Positions 1 to 10,381 of a DNA stretch of 64,000 nt are shown in pieces. The DNA is taken from NCBI GenBank assembly GCA_022702705.1, contig CM040422.1, positions 37,595,270-37,659,269 of the forward strand, given 5' to 3'. Numbering within the stretch: the stretch's first letter is position 1; the number at the start of each line of letters is the position of its first letter. The notes under the pieces were generated by a model. That model ran no database searches and was not told the DNA's origin. It saw nothing but the letters and a program-made list of their open reading frames with translations. Source of the DNA: Papilionanthe hookeriana x Papilionanthe teres. Its lineage: Eukaryota > Streptophyta > Magnoliopsida > Asparagales > Orchidaceae. A program made the position numbers and the translations under genes.

Positions 1-540
1 ATTCATTATTGGGTCAGTCTCCTTTGTGGATCAACTCTAGGTTTATGTTGTTCATTGAACAAAATTCTATGCATACAGATCGATGGACAGATTCCTTTAA
101 TATCAGCTATGGACCAACCAAAAGCCTTATTGAATCTTTTTAAGGTGTCCAATAATTTTTGTTCTTGATATTCATTTAAATCCGAAGAAACAATGACTGG
201 TAAAGCAGATGATTCTCCTAAAATCATATACTTCAAATGATTAGGGAGAATTTTTAGCTCAAGTTCAAGGGGTTTAATGATAGATGAAATTAAACTTTTA
301 TCTCCATTTTCAAAAGTATACAATCTTTCAAATTTTTCCTGAACAAATTCTAACTTTTCATTCTTCAGATCATCCAAATCATCTTCACTTTCAATTTCAT
401 ATTCATCCTCACATTTCAGATTTTCTTCAAATACTTCTTTAAAATGATCTTCTCTCAAATAATCGCAGATTTCCATTTGAAAGCACTCATCATCTTTTTC
501 AGTTTAAGTGTATTTCATAGATTTCAGATTATTGAAAGTT
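1..540 (-). pseudogene. pol linker between protease and reverse transcriptase (partial)
   Basis: This is the acidic spacer of an Athila-type polyprotein, open from 476 to 6 on the minus strand. It contains LELKILPNHLKYMILGES, then AFGWSIADIKGICPSICMHR and PRVDPQRRL, which normally lie just before the RT palm. The same words occur in the elements at 9.8-10.1, 28.5-28.8 and 62.1-62.5 kb. Here the glutamine of DPQRRL is intact, whereas the plus-strand copies A and B have a stop there. The RT itself lies beyond the window edge. Confidence 0.82.
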
Positions 541-923
541 ACCTCTTGGTCATTAACTCTCATAGTTAATTCTCCTTTTGAAAATCAATCATAACTCTCC
601 CAGTAGCAAGGAATGGTATTCCCAAAATAATTGAAATTTCTTTATCTTCCTCCATATCTAATATAATTAAGTCCACATGAAAGATAAATTTATCTACCTT
701 TACTAATACATCTTCCAAAACTCCTTTAGGATAAGTGATAGAACATTCAGCCACTTGAAAAGTCACAGATGTAGGTGAAATTTCTCCTATTCCCAATCTT
801 TTGAAAGTTGATAAAGGCATAAGATTAATACTAGCTCCAAGATCACATAAAGCTCTTCCAAAAAATTTCTCACTTATAGCACAAGGGATAGTGAAACTTC
901 CTGGGTCTTTAAGTTTTTCAAGA
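541..923 (-). pseudogene. retroviral-type aspartic protease (element 1)
   Basis: The minus-strand reading includes MPLSTFKRLGIGEISPT, then VDKFIFHVDLIILDMEEDKE and ILGIPFLATGRVMIDFQK. These are the strand and flap region and the ILGxPFLATG block of Ty3/gypsy retropepsins. The catalytic part, normally ALCDLGASINLMP, is in another frame at about 810-860, so the frame is broken between active site and C-terminal half. This enzyme would cleave the Gag-Pol polyprotein. It is non-functional as it stands. Confidence 0.8.
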
Positions 924-2029
924 AGCTTATTCTAAATAATTGCACTACACTCACCACTAAGTACAACAATCTCATGGTCTTTGAACTTTTTTTTCTTTTT
1001 AAGAATATCCTTCATAAACTTTGCATAATCAGACATATGCTCTAATGCTTCAACAAAGGGAATATTAATCGTTAATTTCTTAAGAATTTCCAAAAACTTT
1101 GTAAATCTATTAGCCCTATTATGTATCTTTAGTCTTTGAGGAAAATGAGGAGGTAGCTTTTCAACAGTTATCTTCATTGGTTCTAGTAGATATTCATCTG
1201 GATATATCTTATTAGAACCCTTCTCAATGTTTACTTCGTCTCTTTCAACTTCTACCTCTTTTTGAACTCTTGGTTCCAATTATTTTCCACTCCTTAATTG
1301 AATGGCCTTAATTTGTTCCTTATTTTGATCTTTTGGGTTGATCTAACATTGCTAGGAAGATTTCCAGAAGGTCTATTATTAAGTGCAGTAAAGATATGTC
1401 CCAATTGATTCTCAATATTCTTCATTGCAACATTTTGAGCTTGAATTTGATTACCCATATTCAGAATCATTTCTTCAGTAGACAACTTCTTGTCCATAAA
1501 TTGTTGATTACTATTAAAACCAAGTGGATAAGAAGGTCTATAATTGGTATTTCCTTGGTTGTTTGGATTTCCAACTAGATTCATAGGATTGTTTCCCCGT
1601 TGCGGGTTAACAACAACATTGGCGTTATTCAAGTGAAGTTTGGGTGATTCCACCAACTAGGATTATAATAATTCGAATAAGGATTATTGACTTTGTTATT
1701 TATGGCATTCAAGGTTTCATAAGATATTTGAGAGTCTAGCATCTATCCTGATGAATTTTCTTCTGACACTGGGGGTGTTAGAGAATAATTCATTCCATAT
1801 TGATCTATTTTCTTAGAAAGTGCAGCAATTTGAGAGACTGTCATAGTTATCGCATTAAAATCATGAATACTATCTCCTCTCCTAGGATTTACCCACTCAG
1901 AGGGCCATTGAAAATTATTAGTAGCCATCTCTTCAATTAACAAATATGCTTCATCAAAAGATTTATACATTAATGATCCACCAGCGGTAGTATCGATAGT
2001 CGATCTCAAAGATCCCAGTAATCCATTAC
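924..2029 (-). pseudogene. Athila-type gag (element 1), 5'-truncated
   Basis: The minus-strand reading starts within the retrotransposon gag domain (NGLLGSLRS, then TTAGGSLM and LLIEEMATNNFQWPSE), continues into the Asn/Gln/Pro-rich part (QRGNNPMNLVGNPNNQ) and ends in the basic and helical C-terminal part with PPHFPQRL and FVEALEHMSDYAKFMKDIL. This is the capsid-like protein of Athila elements. I see no zinc knuckle. The frame is broken near 1735, 1660 and 1280. The N-terminal half of gag is missing because of the junction at about 2029. Confidence 0.84.
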
Positions 2030-2049
2030 ATCAAAATAGAATGAAAAGT

Positions 2050-3104
2050 TACAGCAGAAATAAAGAAATTAATAGACGCTAACTTTGTCCGAGAAGAACA
2101 ATATCTAACATGGTTAGCCAACATCGTGCCAGTAAAGATGAAAAATGGATAGATACGAGTATGTGTCGACTTCAGGGATTTAAATAAAGCATGTCCGAAA
2201 GACGAATTCCCTTTACCAATACCAGAATTAATGGTGGACATTGCGTCATCACACAAAGTTTTCTCCTTCATGGATGGATCGTCAGGTTAAAATCAAGTCA
2301 AGATGGCTCCAGAAGATAAAATGCTTACATAATTTAGATCTACGATCGGGATTTACTGCTACACTGTGATGCCATTTGGTTTAACGAATGCAGGAGCAAC
2401 ATACCAAACAGCGATGACAAAAATCTTTGATGACCTCATTCACGACCAAGTGGAATGTTACATGGAAGATTTGGTCATTAAGAGCAAAGCAAAGTAAAAC
2501 AACCTAAATGATTTGAGGATTGTATTTGAACAATTACGACAATACAATCTAAAGAGGAATCCCTTAAAGTGCGCTTTCGGAGTTACCTCTGAGAAATTTT
2601 GAGGATTCATTGTCCGTCATCAGGGAATCAAAATCGACCCAGAGAAGATTAAAGCTATCTTAGAAATGCCTCCTCCTAAAGCCTTAAAACAACTACGTTC
2701 TTTTCAAGGAAAATTGTCATATCTAAAACACTTCATATCTAATATGTCAAGAAGGTGTCTACCATTTTTTAATTTACTTCGAAAAGATGCCAAATTCATT
2801 TGGGGAGAGTCGTGTCAATGAGCTTTTGAAGATATTAAAAGATATATAACGACATCTCCTGTTTTAGCAAACCCTACTTCGGGTAGACCATTGATACTTT
2901 ATGCTGTGGCTTTAGATGAGTCTCTCAAGGCACTACTTGCCCAAGTCAATGATGATGGTAAAGAGAACGTGCTCTACTACCTGAGTCAATGTATAATCTC
3001 GGCAGAAGTAAAGTATCATCCTATTGAGAAACATTGTCTAGCTTTGGTTTTCACCGTTCAGAAGCTTAGACATTACATGTTGTTTCATAAGGTCGACCTA
3101 ATTT
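2050..3104 (+). pseudogene. reverse transcriptase plus RT-linked RNase H (Tat type)
   Basis: The reading passes several stops and shows the Ty3/gypsy RT blocks in order: ANFVREEQYLTWLANIVPVK, then VCVDFRDLNKACPKDEFPLP (about 2163-2222), VMPFGLTNAGATYQ, the catalytic box and the thumb (IDPEKIKAI and QGKLSYLKHFISNMSRR). The RNase H part (about 2881-3104) has LYAVALDESLKALLAQ, YYLSQ and YHPIEKHCLALVF. The catalytic box, normally YxDD, reads YMED at about 2458-2469, which loses one metal-binding aspartate. TAA, TGA and TAG codons interrupt the frame at least six times. The protein once copied element RNA into DNA. Confidence 0.88.
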
Positions 3105-3846
3105 AAAAAGTTAATTCATTGCAATATTTGATGACCCAACCATCACTATCTGTATGCTTTGCAAGATGATTAATGATACTACTGCAATTTGACAAAACTT
3201 TTGTGCCCCTTTGTGCTATCGAAGGGTGGATTCTTGTGGATTTTCTCGCAGCGCACCCACTACCAGCTAGGTCCCAGCTCAATGATGAACTAGCAATTGA
3301 ACAAATACTACAAATAGAGCAGCCAGTGTCAAAAGTTGGGAAATGTACTTCGACGGAGTGTCATCATCCCGAAGAGATAAAGGACAACAGACAGCGATAC
3401 CAGGCAAGGCAGCAATTGGCTTAATCTTTGTGACTCCAAATCAGGTGATGCTGAGATTCTCCTATCAGTTAACAGAGTCGTGTACCAATAATGAAGCATA
3501 ATATGAAGCTTCAATCACAGGTTTGGAATTAGCAATACTAATGGAAATAACAGACATTGCCATTTATGGAGACTCACAACTTGTCATTCAACAAGTGGCA
3601 GGACAATACAAAATTTTGAAGCTAAGGTTAGAAGAATACCACTGGTACACAATGAAATTACTTGAGCAAGTTCCGAGTTTGGCATTCTATAAGATTCCTA
3701 GAGCAGACAACACCCATGAGGACGCTTTAGCTAAACTTGCTAAGGAATTTGCTTGTCCACCCAAAGATTCTATAGATACTACTGTACAAGGACATCAGGT
3801 TTTGTCACAAATCAATCCCGATAGCTTGGACAAGCTTGGAAAATAA
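3105..3846 (+). pseudogene. second RNase H domain of the Tat lineage
   Basis: Downstream of the RT-linked RNase H is a further RNase H-like domain: a hydrophobic VDFLAAHPLP tether (about 3240-3270), YFDGVSSSRRDKG at about 3350, then ASITGLELAILMEITDIAIY with GDSQLVIQQV, and the C-terminal IPRADNTHEDALAKLA. The catalytic acidic residues are recognisable as D in YFDG, E in GLELA, D in GDSQ and D in HEDALA. One frameshift near 3420 and a stop near 3500 break it. Plant Tat elements are known for such a captured extra RNase H. Confidence 0.82.
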
Positions 3847-5113
3847 GAGATAGCAGTTACAGTGTCAGAAGATAAAGAAGATTGGTGTCAGTTTTTAATG
3901 AAGTATTTGCAAACTAGGAAGTTACCAGAAGACAAGTCAACAGTGCATCAAATTTGGGAGAGAGCTCTCTAATATGCCTTAATTGATAGTGTTCTGTACA
4001 AAAGATCCTTCAATAAGATGTGGCTCAGATGCCTCTGTAGAGCAGAAGCACAAAAAATCATCAAAGAAGTACATGCCATATTGTGTGGAACTCACCAGTC
4101 GGGACCGAAGATGAAGATGAAAATCAAAAGATTCGGATACTACTGGCTAAAAATGATAACAGACTTCATGGACATAGCAAGAAAATGTCATCAATGCCAA
4201 GTACACGGAGTGGCCTTGCACCAACCTCTGAATGTTCTACACCCCATGATTGCCTCGTGGACATTCAAGTGTTAGGGCACGGATATAGTGGGTTTGATAG
4301 ACCCTCCATCTTCGAAAGGACACATGTTTATACTCGCAGCTACAGACTAGTTCTCCAAGTTGGCAGAGGCAGTTCCGCTACAGGAAGTTACAACACAATA
4401 AGTTCTACAATTTTTTAAGAATTAGGTTGTCTACCTCTTTAGTGTGCCGCGAAGGATCATTTTTGACAATGAGTCCGCCTTCAAGAGCACGAAAATCAAC
4501 AACTTCATCAGATAATATGGGATAGATTGGAGATACTCGACAATCTACTACCCCAAAGCAAATGGCTTAGCAGAAGCCTTCAACAAGATGCTCATTCAAA
4601 TTCTAAATAAGACGCTCGATGACAACAAAAGAGGATGGCACGAGAAATTGCTAGAAGCTTTATAGGCTTACAGGACGACAATCAGAACGCAGACGCAGTC
4701 TACACCTTATGCACTTGTGTACGGGTCCGAGGTAGTCCTTCCGCTAGAAGTTCAGCTATCTTCGCTCCAGATCGCCGGCGCTAATCAAATTACAATAGAA
4801 TAGAATCCCAATCTTCGACTTGCAGAATTGGAAAATCTCAAAGAGAAAAGATTGCTTACACAGCAGAATTTGAAACTCTACCATGCAAAGATGATTCAAG
4901 CCCATGATAAGTTGGTTCGCCCACATGCTTGTTCTCAAAAGGCCTATTCTTACACTCCATACGATAGATGAAAAATTTGAAACGACCTGGAAAGGACCAT
5001 TCGTGGTGGAAAAGGTTTACTCTAGAGGGTCGTACCAGCTGGTGGACGCTCAAGGGGATAGTCCGATGTTGCCAATAAATAGACAATATCTCAAAAAGTA
5101 CTATGCGACATAA
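3847..5113 (+). pseudogene. integrase (zinc finger, DDE core, C-terminal domain), Tat type
   Basis: An HHCC zinc finger is visible at about 4020-4215 (EVHAILCGTH and then CHQC). The core follows in changing frames, with the three acidic positions in GTDIVGLI (about 4277), IIFDNESAF (about 4458) and ANGLAEAFNK (about 4560). The C-terminal domain is open at about 4904-5113 and reads FETTWKGPFVVEKVYSRGSY and then INRQYLKKYY. Several frame changes and stops (for instance TAG at 4663) make it a pseudogene. The enzyme would have inserted the cDNA into the host chromosome. Confidence 0.85.
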
Positions 5114-5574
5114 GGAAACTGAATAAAGATTTTCCTTCTTTTGTAGAATATGTCCAGCTTCTGTGACTGGGTCCAAATCTTGTAATAAAATCAATTTAAA
5201 TAAAATGAATTAAATTTTCTCACAAAAATAAAATACACTAGTCAAAAATTCTAAATCTAAAATTCTATAAAACCTTTTAAAGTAAGATAATGGCATTAAA
5301 AAAATTATAAAACTTATTAAAATAAAAGATAATAAGTTTGTTCTTGTTCGTGCACAACATCACCCACTGGCATTTCCCCTATTTACTTGCGCAGGAAGTG
5401 TCGGGTTGCAAGTTGGTGTTTGCTTCCAAATACGGCTTGGACTTCGTCTCTTGAAAAGAAACATACAAAAGGAGACTACAAACATAAATTTGATGAAGAA
5501 GATTGGTCATAAAGAGACTGGACAAACATCGATCGTTGACTCACACCTCCTCGCCATGAGACACAGTCAGGTCC
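5114..5574 (+). other. non-coding tail of the Tat fragment
   Basis: A/T-rich sequence without convincing coding follows the integrase C-terminus. It is probably the 3' untranslated part of the Tat element. It stops exactly where the first LTR of element A starts. I see no polypurine tract or LTR start in it. Confidence 0.45.
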
Positions 5575-7340
5575 TGATACACATAAAATATATAGGATTT
5601 TTATGCACATTTTTATACCTATTTTTTATGATATTGCTCTTTAATGGAAGGTATTTTGTATTTTTATTGCAGGTATGATGAAAATAAGTGATTATGATGA
5701 AAGGCACAAAATTAGATCAAATTTGGAAGAAAAAAACTGAAGAAAATAAAAAAATAAAAAAATTGGCCACCGCGCGCTTAGCCACCGCAGTTAAAATTGA
5801 ATTTTCTTCATTTATGGCGCTAATTTTAATGGGTGTTTGAAGCAACTTTTGGTGGTTTCTTCCTTAACTTCCCATGGGCGGCAAATTTGAATAAAGGGAT
5901 GCATCTTTTGGTGGATACGTTAAATCGAGACATAATTTGAAGAGAGACCAAGGCACCTTTTGGGGTTATTATTAAAATTATGTCGAGTCTTTTAGTGTGT
6001 GTGGTGTGTGATTCTAATCTTCTAGTTTTCTAGTGTTATGATCTAGTTTCCTAGTTTTACTTTTAGTTTTTTATAGTTTATAGTTTAGTTAGTTTAGTTT
6101 TAGAGGAGAAAGGGTTGGTGTGAAATTTTCTTTCCACCATTTTTTCTTTCATCCATTTATCTAGTTTTTATTGAAGTTTAAAGTTAGAGTTGGAGTCAAC
6201 AGAGTTTGGCGCCAATCTCTGTAGTGTTGCCCTGTGGAAAGTCAAGTTTGAAAGGAACTTCCGGAGTTTTGTGGAGAGGATTTTCGGATAAGTGTTTACT
6301 TTTGTTTTTATATTTAGTTTTTCTTATTGTGTTTCCTTTATGATTTCTATTTTTAAATCAATTTTTCCTTGTATTTTCTTAATGAGTTATGAGTAGTTTT
6401 TTTATCTTTTTCTTTTTTAAATGAAGAAGTAATTAAATTATATAAGATTATTGTGGAATGTATAAGTGTTTAAAGTCGGAATAAGTTGGAAGATTTAATT
6501 CCATAAACTTAATTTACTTCTTAATTTGGCAAGTTAATATGTTAAATTTTTTGTGAGATTTTGTAAGATCCAATACGGTATTGTCTCATATAACAAATCG
6601 TATAAATCACATACAATTATATGGATGATAGTTGTAGTTCATATAATTAAATGCATATATATTAGGAGATATGTTTTTAATGGGGGGTAAAATTTGAGGT
6701 CTTTAGAGTGACAGGCTAAAGCCCCCTAATTTGGTTTGATATTTTAAGTTTTATTATGAGAAGTTAGCCACCAAGTTGAGGGAATCGAAGTAACTCTAGA
6801 GAGAGATTTGGTATTTTCCCTGCCTAACCATGTTCAAAATTTTAAGATTTTAAATTAACCAATGTTCTTTATAGAACCAAGTAAGGGTAAAGAATAATTT
6901 TGCTCCTATTTATCACAACACATTTAAATACATCCAGAATAATACTTTCATAATTATTACTGCTTTATAAGAGAAAGAAAAAGATATTTTATTTCCTAGT
7001 AGTTTATACTACATTTTAAAGTTTTGATAATTTTCATTTCCTGCTTAGCTTTATATAAAAAATACCAAAAATAATTTTCAAACTTTTAAAATCAAGACAT
7101 ACTTTCAAAAGTCATTAAAAAAGTAAAAATATAATTTTCTTAATTCTTTAAAAAGTTTTTACATTTCCCTGTGGGTTCGATATCTCGGGGCTTAATCATA
7201 AAGTCCTATATTACTTGATAAACGATACGTATGCTTGTGTAGTATCCCATATTATAAAATCATAATTTTCATATCTAAATTATCAGCACATATATTCGGT
7301 GTGGAGTCGTTTTTGGTGCACATATATTTATCGGGGATCA
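5575..7340 (+). repeat. 5' LTR of element A (1766 bp)
   Basis: It begins TGATACAC and ends GGGATCA, that is, TG...CA within a 4-bp inverted repeat TGAT/ATCA. Homology with the second LTR at 24236-26011 starts precisely at this TG. A tRNA-Asp-type primer site follows the end by 6 nt. A GC-rich palindrome remnant lies at 5764-5790. I put the identity with the second LTR at roughly 90% by eye. Near the 3' end (about 7165-7250) is a conserved stretch around ATTACTTGATAAACGATACG. The reverse complement of a related stretch occurs in the solo LTRs at 10.4 and 29.1 kb, which shows that those lie in the opposite orientation. Confidence 0.85.
5764..5790 (+). promoter_or_regulatory. GC-rich palindrome remnant in the LTR of A
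   Basis: This keeps one good unit, GCGCTTAGCCACCGC, of the family motif GGCGGCTAAGCGCC and its complement. The matching site in the second LTR (24414-24462) has two units in inverted orientation, so one unit seems to have been lost here. Function unknown; its position in the first part of the LTR corresponds to U3. Confidence 0.5.
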
Positions 7341-7346
7341 AGTGTT

Positions 7347-7361
7347 TGGCGCCGTTGCCGG
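7347..7361 (+). other. primer binding site, tRNA-Asp type
   Basis: TGGCGCCGTTGCCGG, 6 nt after the LTR end, matches the form complementary to the 3' end of plant tRNA-Asp that is usual in Athila-type elements. It would prime minus-strand DNA synthesis. The corresponding site of element B (26018) has two C-to-T changes. Confidence 0.8.
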
Positions 7362-7467
7362 TGAAATTAATTAGAATTGCATTTTTAAAGAAAATTAAGA
7401 AAAATTTAAATTTTTACTTTTCTTTATCTTTGTTAGTGTTTTGTGTTTTGTTTTATTTTATTATTGT

Positions 7468-9178
7468 ATGCGTAGTTTAGGTTATGAGGGACTTGTGCCT
7501 TGCGATTCTGAATTAGAAAGAACTATCGGAAAAAATAAAAAAATTAAAATTTTTGGAAAAGATAAAAATATTCAATAAATGACAAATCATCAAAATCAAA
7601 ATGTTGGCATCCATCAAGAATTCAGACCTTTATGGTAGTATTCAACACCCTGCTGTAACTGCTAATTCCTTTAAACTTAAACCTGCTATTATCTAAATGG
7701 TGTCTAATAATCAGTTTGGGGGAGCAACAACTGAAGATCCTAATTTGCATCTTGCTAATTTTCTAGAGTTGTGTGCTACTTTTAAATACGATGGTGTTTC
7801 AGATGATGCTATTAGACTTAGACTTTTTCTTTTTTAACTAAGTGATAAAGCTAAGATATGGTTAAATTCATTAGCACCTCGATCTATCAGAACTTGGGGT
7901 GATTTAGGACAAAAATTCCTTGCTAAATATTTTCCACCATCGAAGGCTGAAAAGTTGAGAAATGATATTACATCTTTTTGTCAGTTTGAAGGTGAATTAA
8001 TATATGAAGCATGAGAAAGATTTAAAGATCTCCTCAGGAAATGTCCACATCATTCGATACCAGATTGGTTAATAATTCAAACCATTTACAATGGATTAGT
8101 TGGATCTCTTAGATCAATTATCGATGCTGCTGCTGGTGGATCATTAATGTCTAAACAATTTCCTGATGCTTATGCTTTAATTGAAGAAATGGCTACTAAT
8201 AATTTTCAACGACCTTCTGAAAGGTTAAATCCTAAAAAGGTAGTCACTGTTTATAACAATGATGCTTTTGCAATGTTAGTAAATCAAGTTGAAGCAATTT
8301 CAGGGAAGATAGACCAATTTGGGAAGATTTTTTCTCAGCCAAATTGCATGATTGAAGAAAATTCATTAGGCCAAATGGTTGATTCTTATTCTTCAACAGA
8401 AACTTTGAATGTTGTAAGCAAGCCTAATAACCCATATTCCAATTATTATAACCCAGGTTGGAAGAATCATCCAAACTTTAACTAGAATACCAATAATCAA
8501 GGGGGTATTAATCAACAATGGGGGAACCACCAAGTCAACCCATTGGGGAACTGGAACAACCAAAGAAATTATAATTATAGACTAACCTATCCTTTAGGTT
8601 TTAATAATGCTTTACAATTAAAGGAGAAGAAGTTGTCTATTGAATAAGTGGTGTCACATATGGGAAATCACATGTAAATTCAAGGAGTAACCCTGAGAAA
8701 TATTAAAAATCAATTCGGAAAAATCGCAAATTCATTAAGTAAGAGATCCCAAGGAATGCTTCCAAGTAATACTGAAGTGAATCCAAGAGATAAAAATAAA
8801 GAGTATGTAAAAGCAATTCAACTGAGAAGTGGAAGAGAGTTGGAAGGTAGAGTTCAGAAAGAAACTAAAGTAGAGAAAGAAGTGATTGAAGAACCAAAAA
8901 ACGACGCTCTGAAAGGTTTGGAAAGACCAATTTATCCACCTAAGGTTGATTTAGAAAAGCCACCACCTCCATTTTCTCAGAGACTTCGTCAACAAAACTT
9001 GTATAAGCAATTATCAACATTCTTGGAGATATTTAAGAAGTTTACCATTAATATTCCATTTGCTGAAGCCTTAGAACAAATGCTGAGCTATGTGAAATTT
9101 ATGAAGGATATTCTTATCAAAAGAGGAAGTTTAAAGATAATGAGACAGTTGCACTTAGTGAGGAGTGCAGTGCAATAA
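7468..9178 (+). pseudogene. Athila-type gag (element A)
   Basis: The start ATG is 7468, followed by a reading beginning MRSLGYEGLVPCDSE. The gag domain includes DPNLHLANFLELCATFKYDG, IWLNSLAPRSIRTWGDL and KFLAKYFPPSK, then AAGGSLMSKQFPDAYALIEE. The region after that is Asn/Pro-rich, and the C-terminal part has PPPPFSQRLRQQ and PFAEALEQMLSYVKFMKDIL. At least six nonsense codons and frame changes break it. Stops after PAII and in LFLF*LS are shared with element B. The protein would form the virus-like particle. Confidence 0.87.
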
Positions 9179-9727
9179 TTCAGAAGAAGCTTCCTGAAAA
9201 GGATAAAGATCCTGGTAGTTTCACACTTCAATGTGCAATCAGAGACAGATTCTATGAAAAAGCTTTATGTGATTTGGGTGAAAGCATTAACCTTATGCCT
9301 CTATCAATATTCAAAAGACTGGGATTAGGAGAAATAAACCCCAATTATTGTAACTCTGCAATTAGCAGATCGTTCGATCACATATCCAAAAGAAGTTATA
9401 GAAGATGTTTTTGTTAAATTGGATGAGTTTATCTTTCCTGTTGATTTCATTGTACTTGATATGGAGGAAAATAAAGAGATACCCATCATTTTAGGAAGAC
9501 CTTTCCTAGCTACAGGAAAAGCAATGATAGATGTGCAAAAAGGGAAATTAATTTTGAGGGTTAACGATGAAACTGTTATATTTAATATTTCAAAATCGAT
9601 GAAATATCCTGCAATAGGTAAAGATGATGAATATTTTAGGATAGATGTTATCAAATATTTGAGTGAATGTCATTTCAAGTCAACTTATGAAGAAAAATCT
9701 GAAAGAGAAGAATTGGAACATAAGTAA
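9179..9727 (+). pseudogene. aspartic protease (element A)
   Basis: The active-site strand reads ALCDLGESINLMP (about 9263-9301) with the catalytic Asp present. A frameshift follows near 9345. The C-terminal half is open from 9419, with VDFIVLDMEENKEIPIILGR and FLATGKAMIDVQKGKL, and then the start of the linker. Element B has the same region with the frame intact here. This was the Gag-Pol processing enzyme. Confidence 0.83.
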
Positions 9728-10381
9728 GAAGAGGAGTTACATCATTTTGAAGATTTTCAAGAGAAAGAATTAAATTATGTTCACGAAAAGTTTGGATTGT
9801 TGGATATGACTAAAAAAGATGTATGTTATGGTCCATCAACTGAAAAACCTACTAAACTTGAGTTAAAAATGCTTCATAATTATATGAAGTATATTTTTTA
9901 GGAGAATCCTCGACATTTCCAGTTATAATTTTATCTCAATTGACTGAAAAAGTACAATAGAGTTTGCTTGAAAATTTAAAGAAGTACAAGAAAGCCTTTG
10001 GATGGACAATTACTGATGTTAATCAATCCTTTAATTTGTATGCACAGAATTCTTATGGAAGATAATTACAAATCTCGGGCTGATCCCTAAAGGAGATTAA
10101 ATCATATAATGAAAGAAGTTGTTAAGAAAGAAATTTTGAAGTGGTTTGATGTTGGAATTATCTACCCTATTTCAGATAGTGCATGGGTTAGTCCTATTCA
10201 CTGTGTTCCTAAGAAAGGAGGAGTAACTGTGACTGTTAATGAAACGAATGAAATGATTCCAACAAGATCAGTAACAGGGTGGCGAATATGCATTGATTAT
10301 AGAAAATTAAACCTTGCCACAAGGAAAGATCATTATGTACTCCCATTTCTGGATCAGATGCTGGATACACTAACAGGGCAT
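9728..10381 (+). pseudogene. pol linker and N-terminal half of reverse transcriptase (element A)
   Basis: An acidic linker with several stops leads to YKKAFGWTITDV, CMHRILMEDNY and a stop in place of the glutamine of the DPQRRL motif. The RT fingers region is open at 10109-10381: VKKEILKWFDVGIIYPISDS, WVSPIHCVPKKGG, WRICIDYRKLN and LPFLDQMLDTLTGH. The coding is then interrupted by the solo LTR at 10382 and resumes in frame after 12290 with KYFYFLDGY. Confidence 0.87.

Larger units (their letters stand above)
1..2029 (-). mobile_element. Athila-type Ty3/gypsy fragment (element 1): gag, protease, pre-RT linker
   Basis: Read on the minus strand, the segment gives gag (2029 to about 924), aspartic protease (about 923 to 541) and the linker before reverse transcriptase (540 to 1), in the order of an Athila-group Ty3/gypsy element. 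The domains closely resemble those of the elements at 7.5-10 kb, 26-29 kb and 62-64 kb. Frameshifts and stops break the frame repeatedly. The window start cuts the 3' side. The 5' side ends abruptly at about 2029 inside gag, where a plus-strand Tat-type RT begins, so gag and RT are joined head to head. No LTR is visible. Confidence 0.87.
2030..5574 (+). mobile_element. Tat-type Ty3/gypsy fragment: RT, RNase H, second RNase H, integrase
   Basis: The domain order is RT, RNase H, an additional RNase H, then zinc finger, integrase core and integrase C-terminus. An extra RNase H between the RT-linked one and integrase is the hallmark of the Tat lineage (Tat, Retand, Ogre types). There is no gag or protease, so the element is 5'-truncated at about 2030. 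Many in-frame stops and a changed RT catalytic motif show it is dead. Its 3' side runs to the start of the next element's LTR at 5575. No LTR of its own could be delimited. Confidence 0.85.

Noticed and set aside
7235..7480. 81-codon ORF at the LTR/gag boundary
   Set aside because: It spans the LTR end and primer binding site, overlaps the gag ATG in another frame and is Phe/Leu/Ile-rich from AT-rich sequence.
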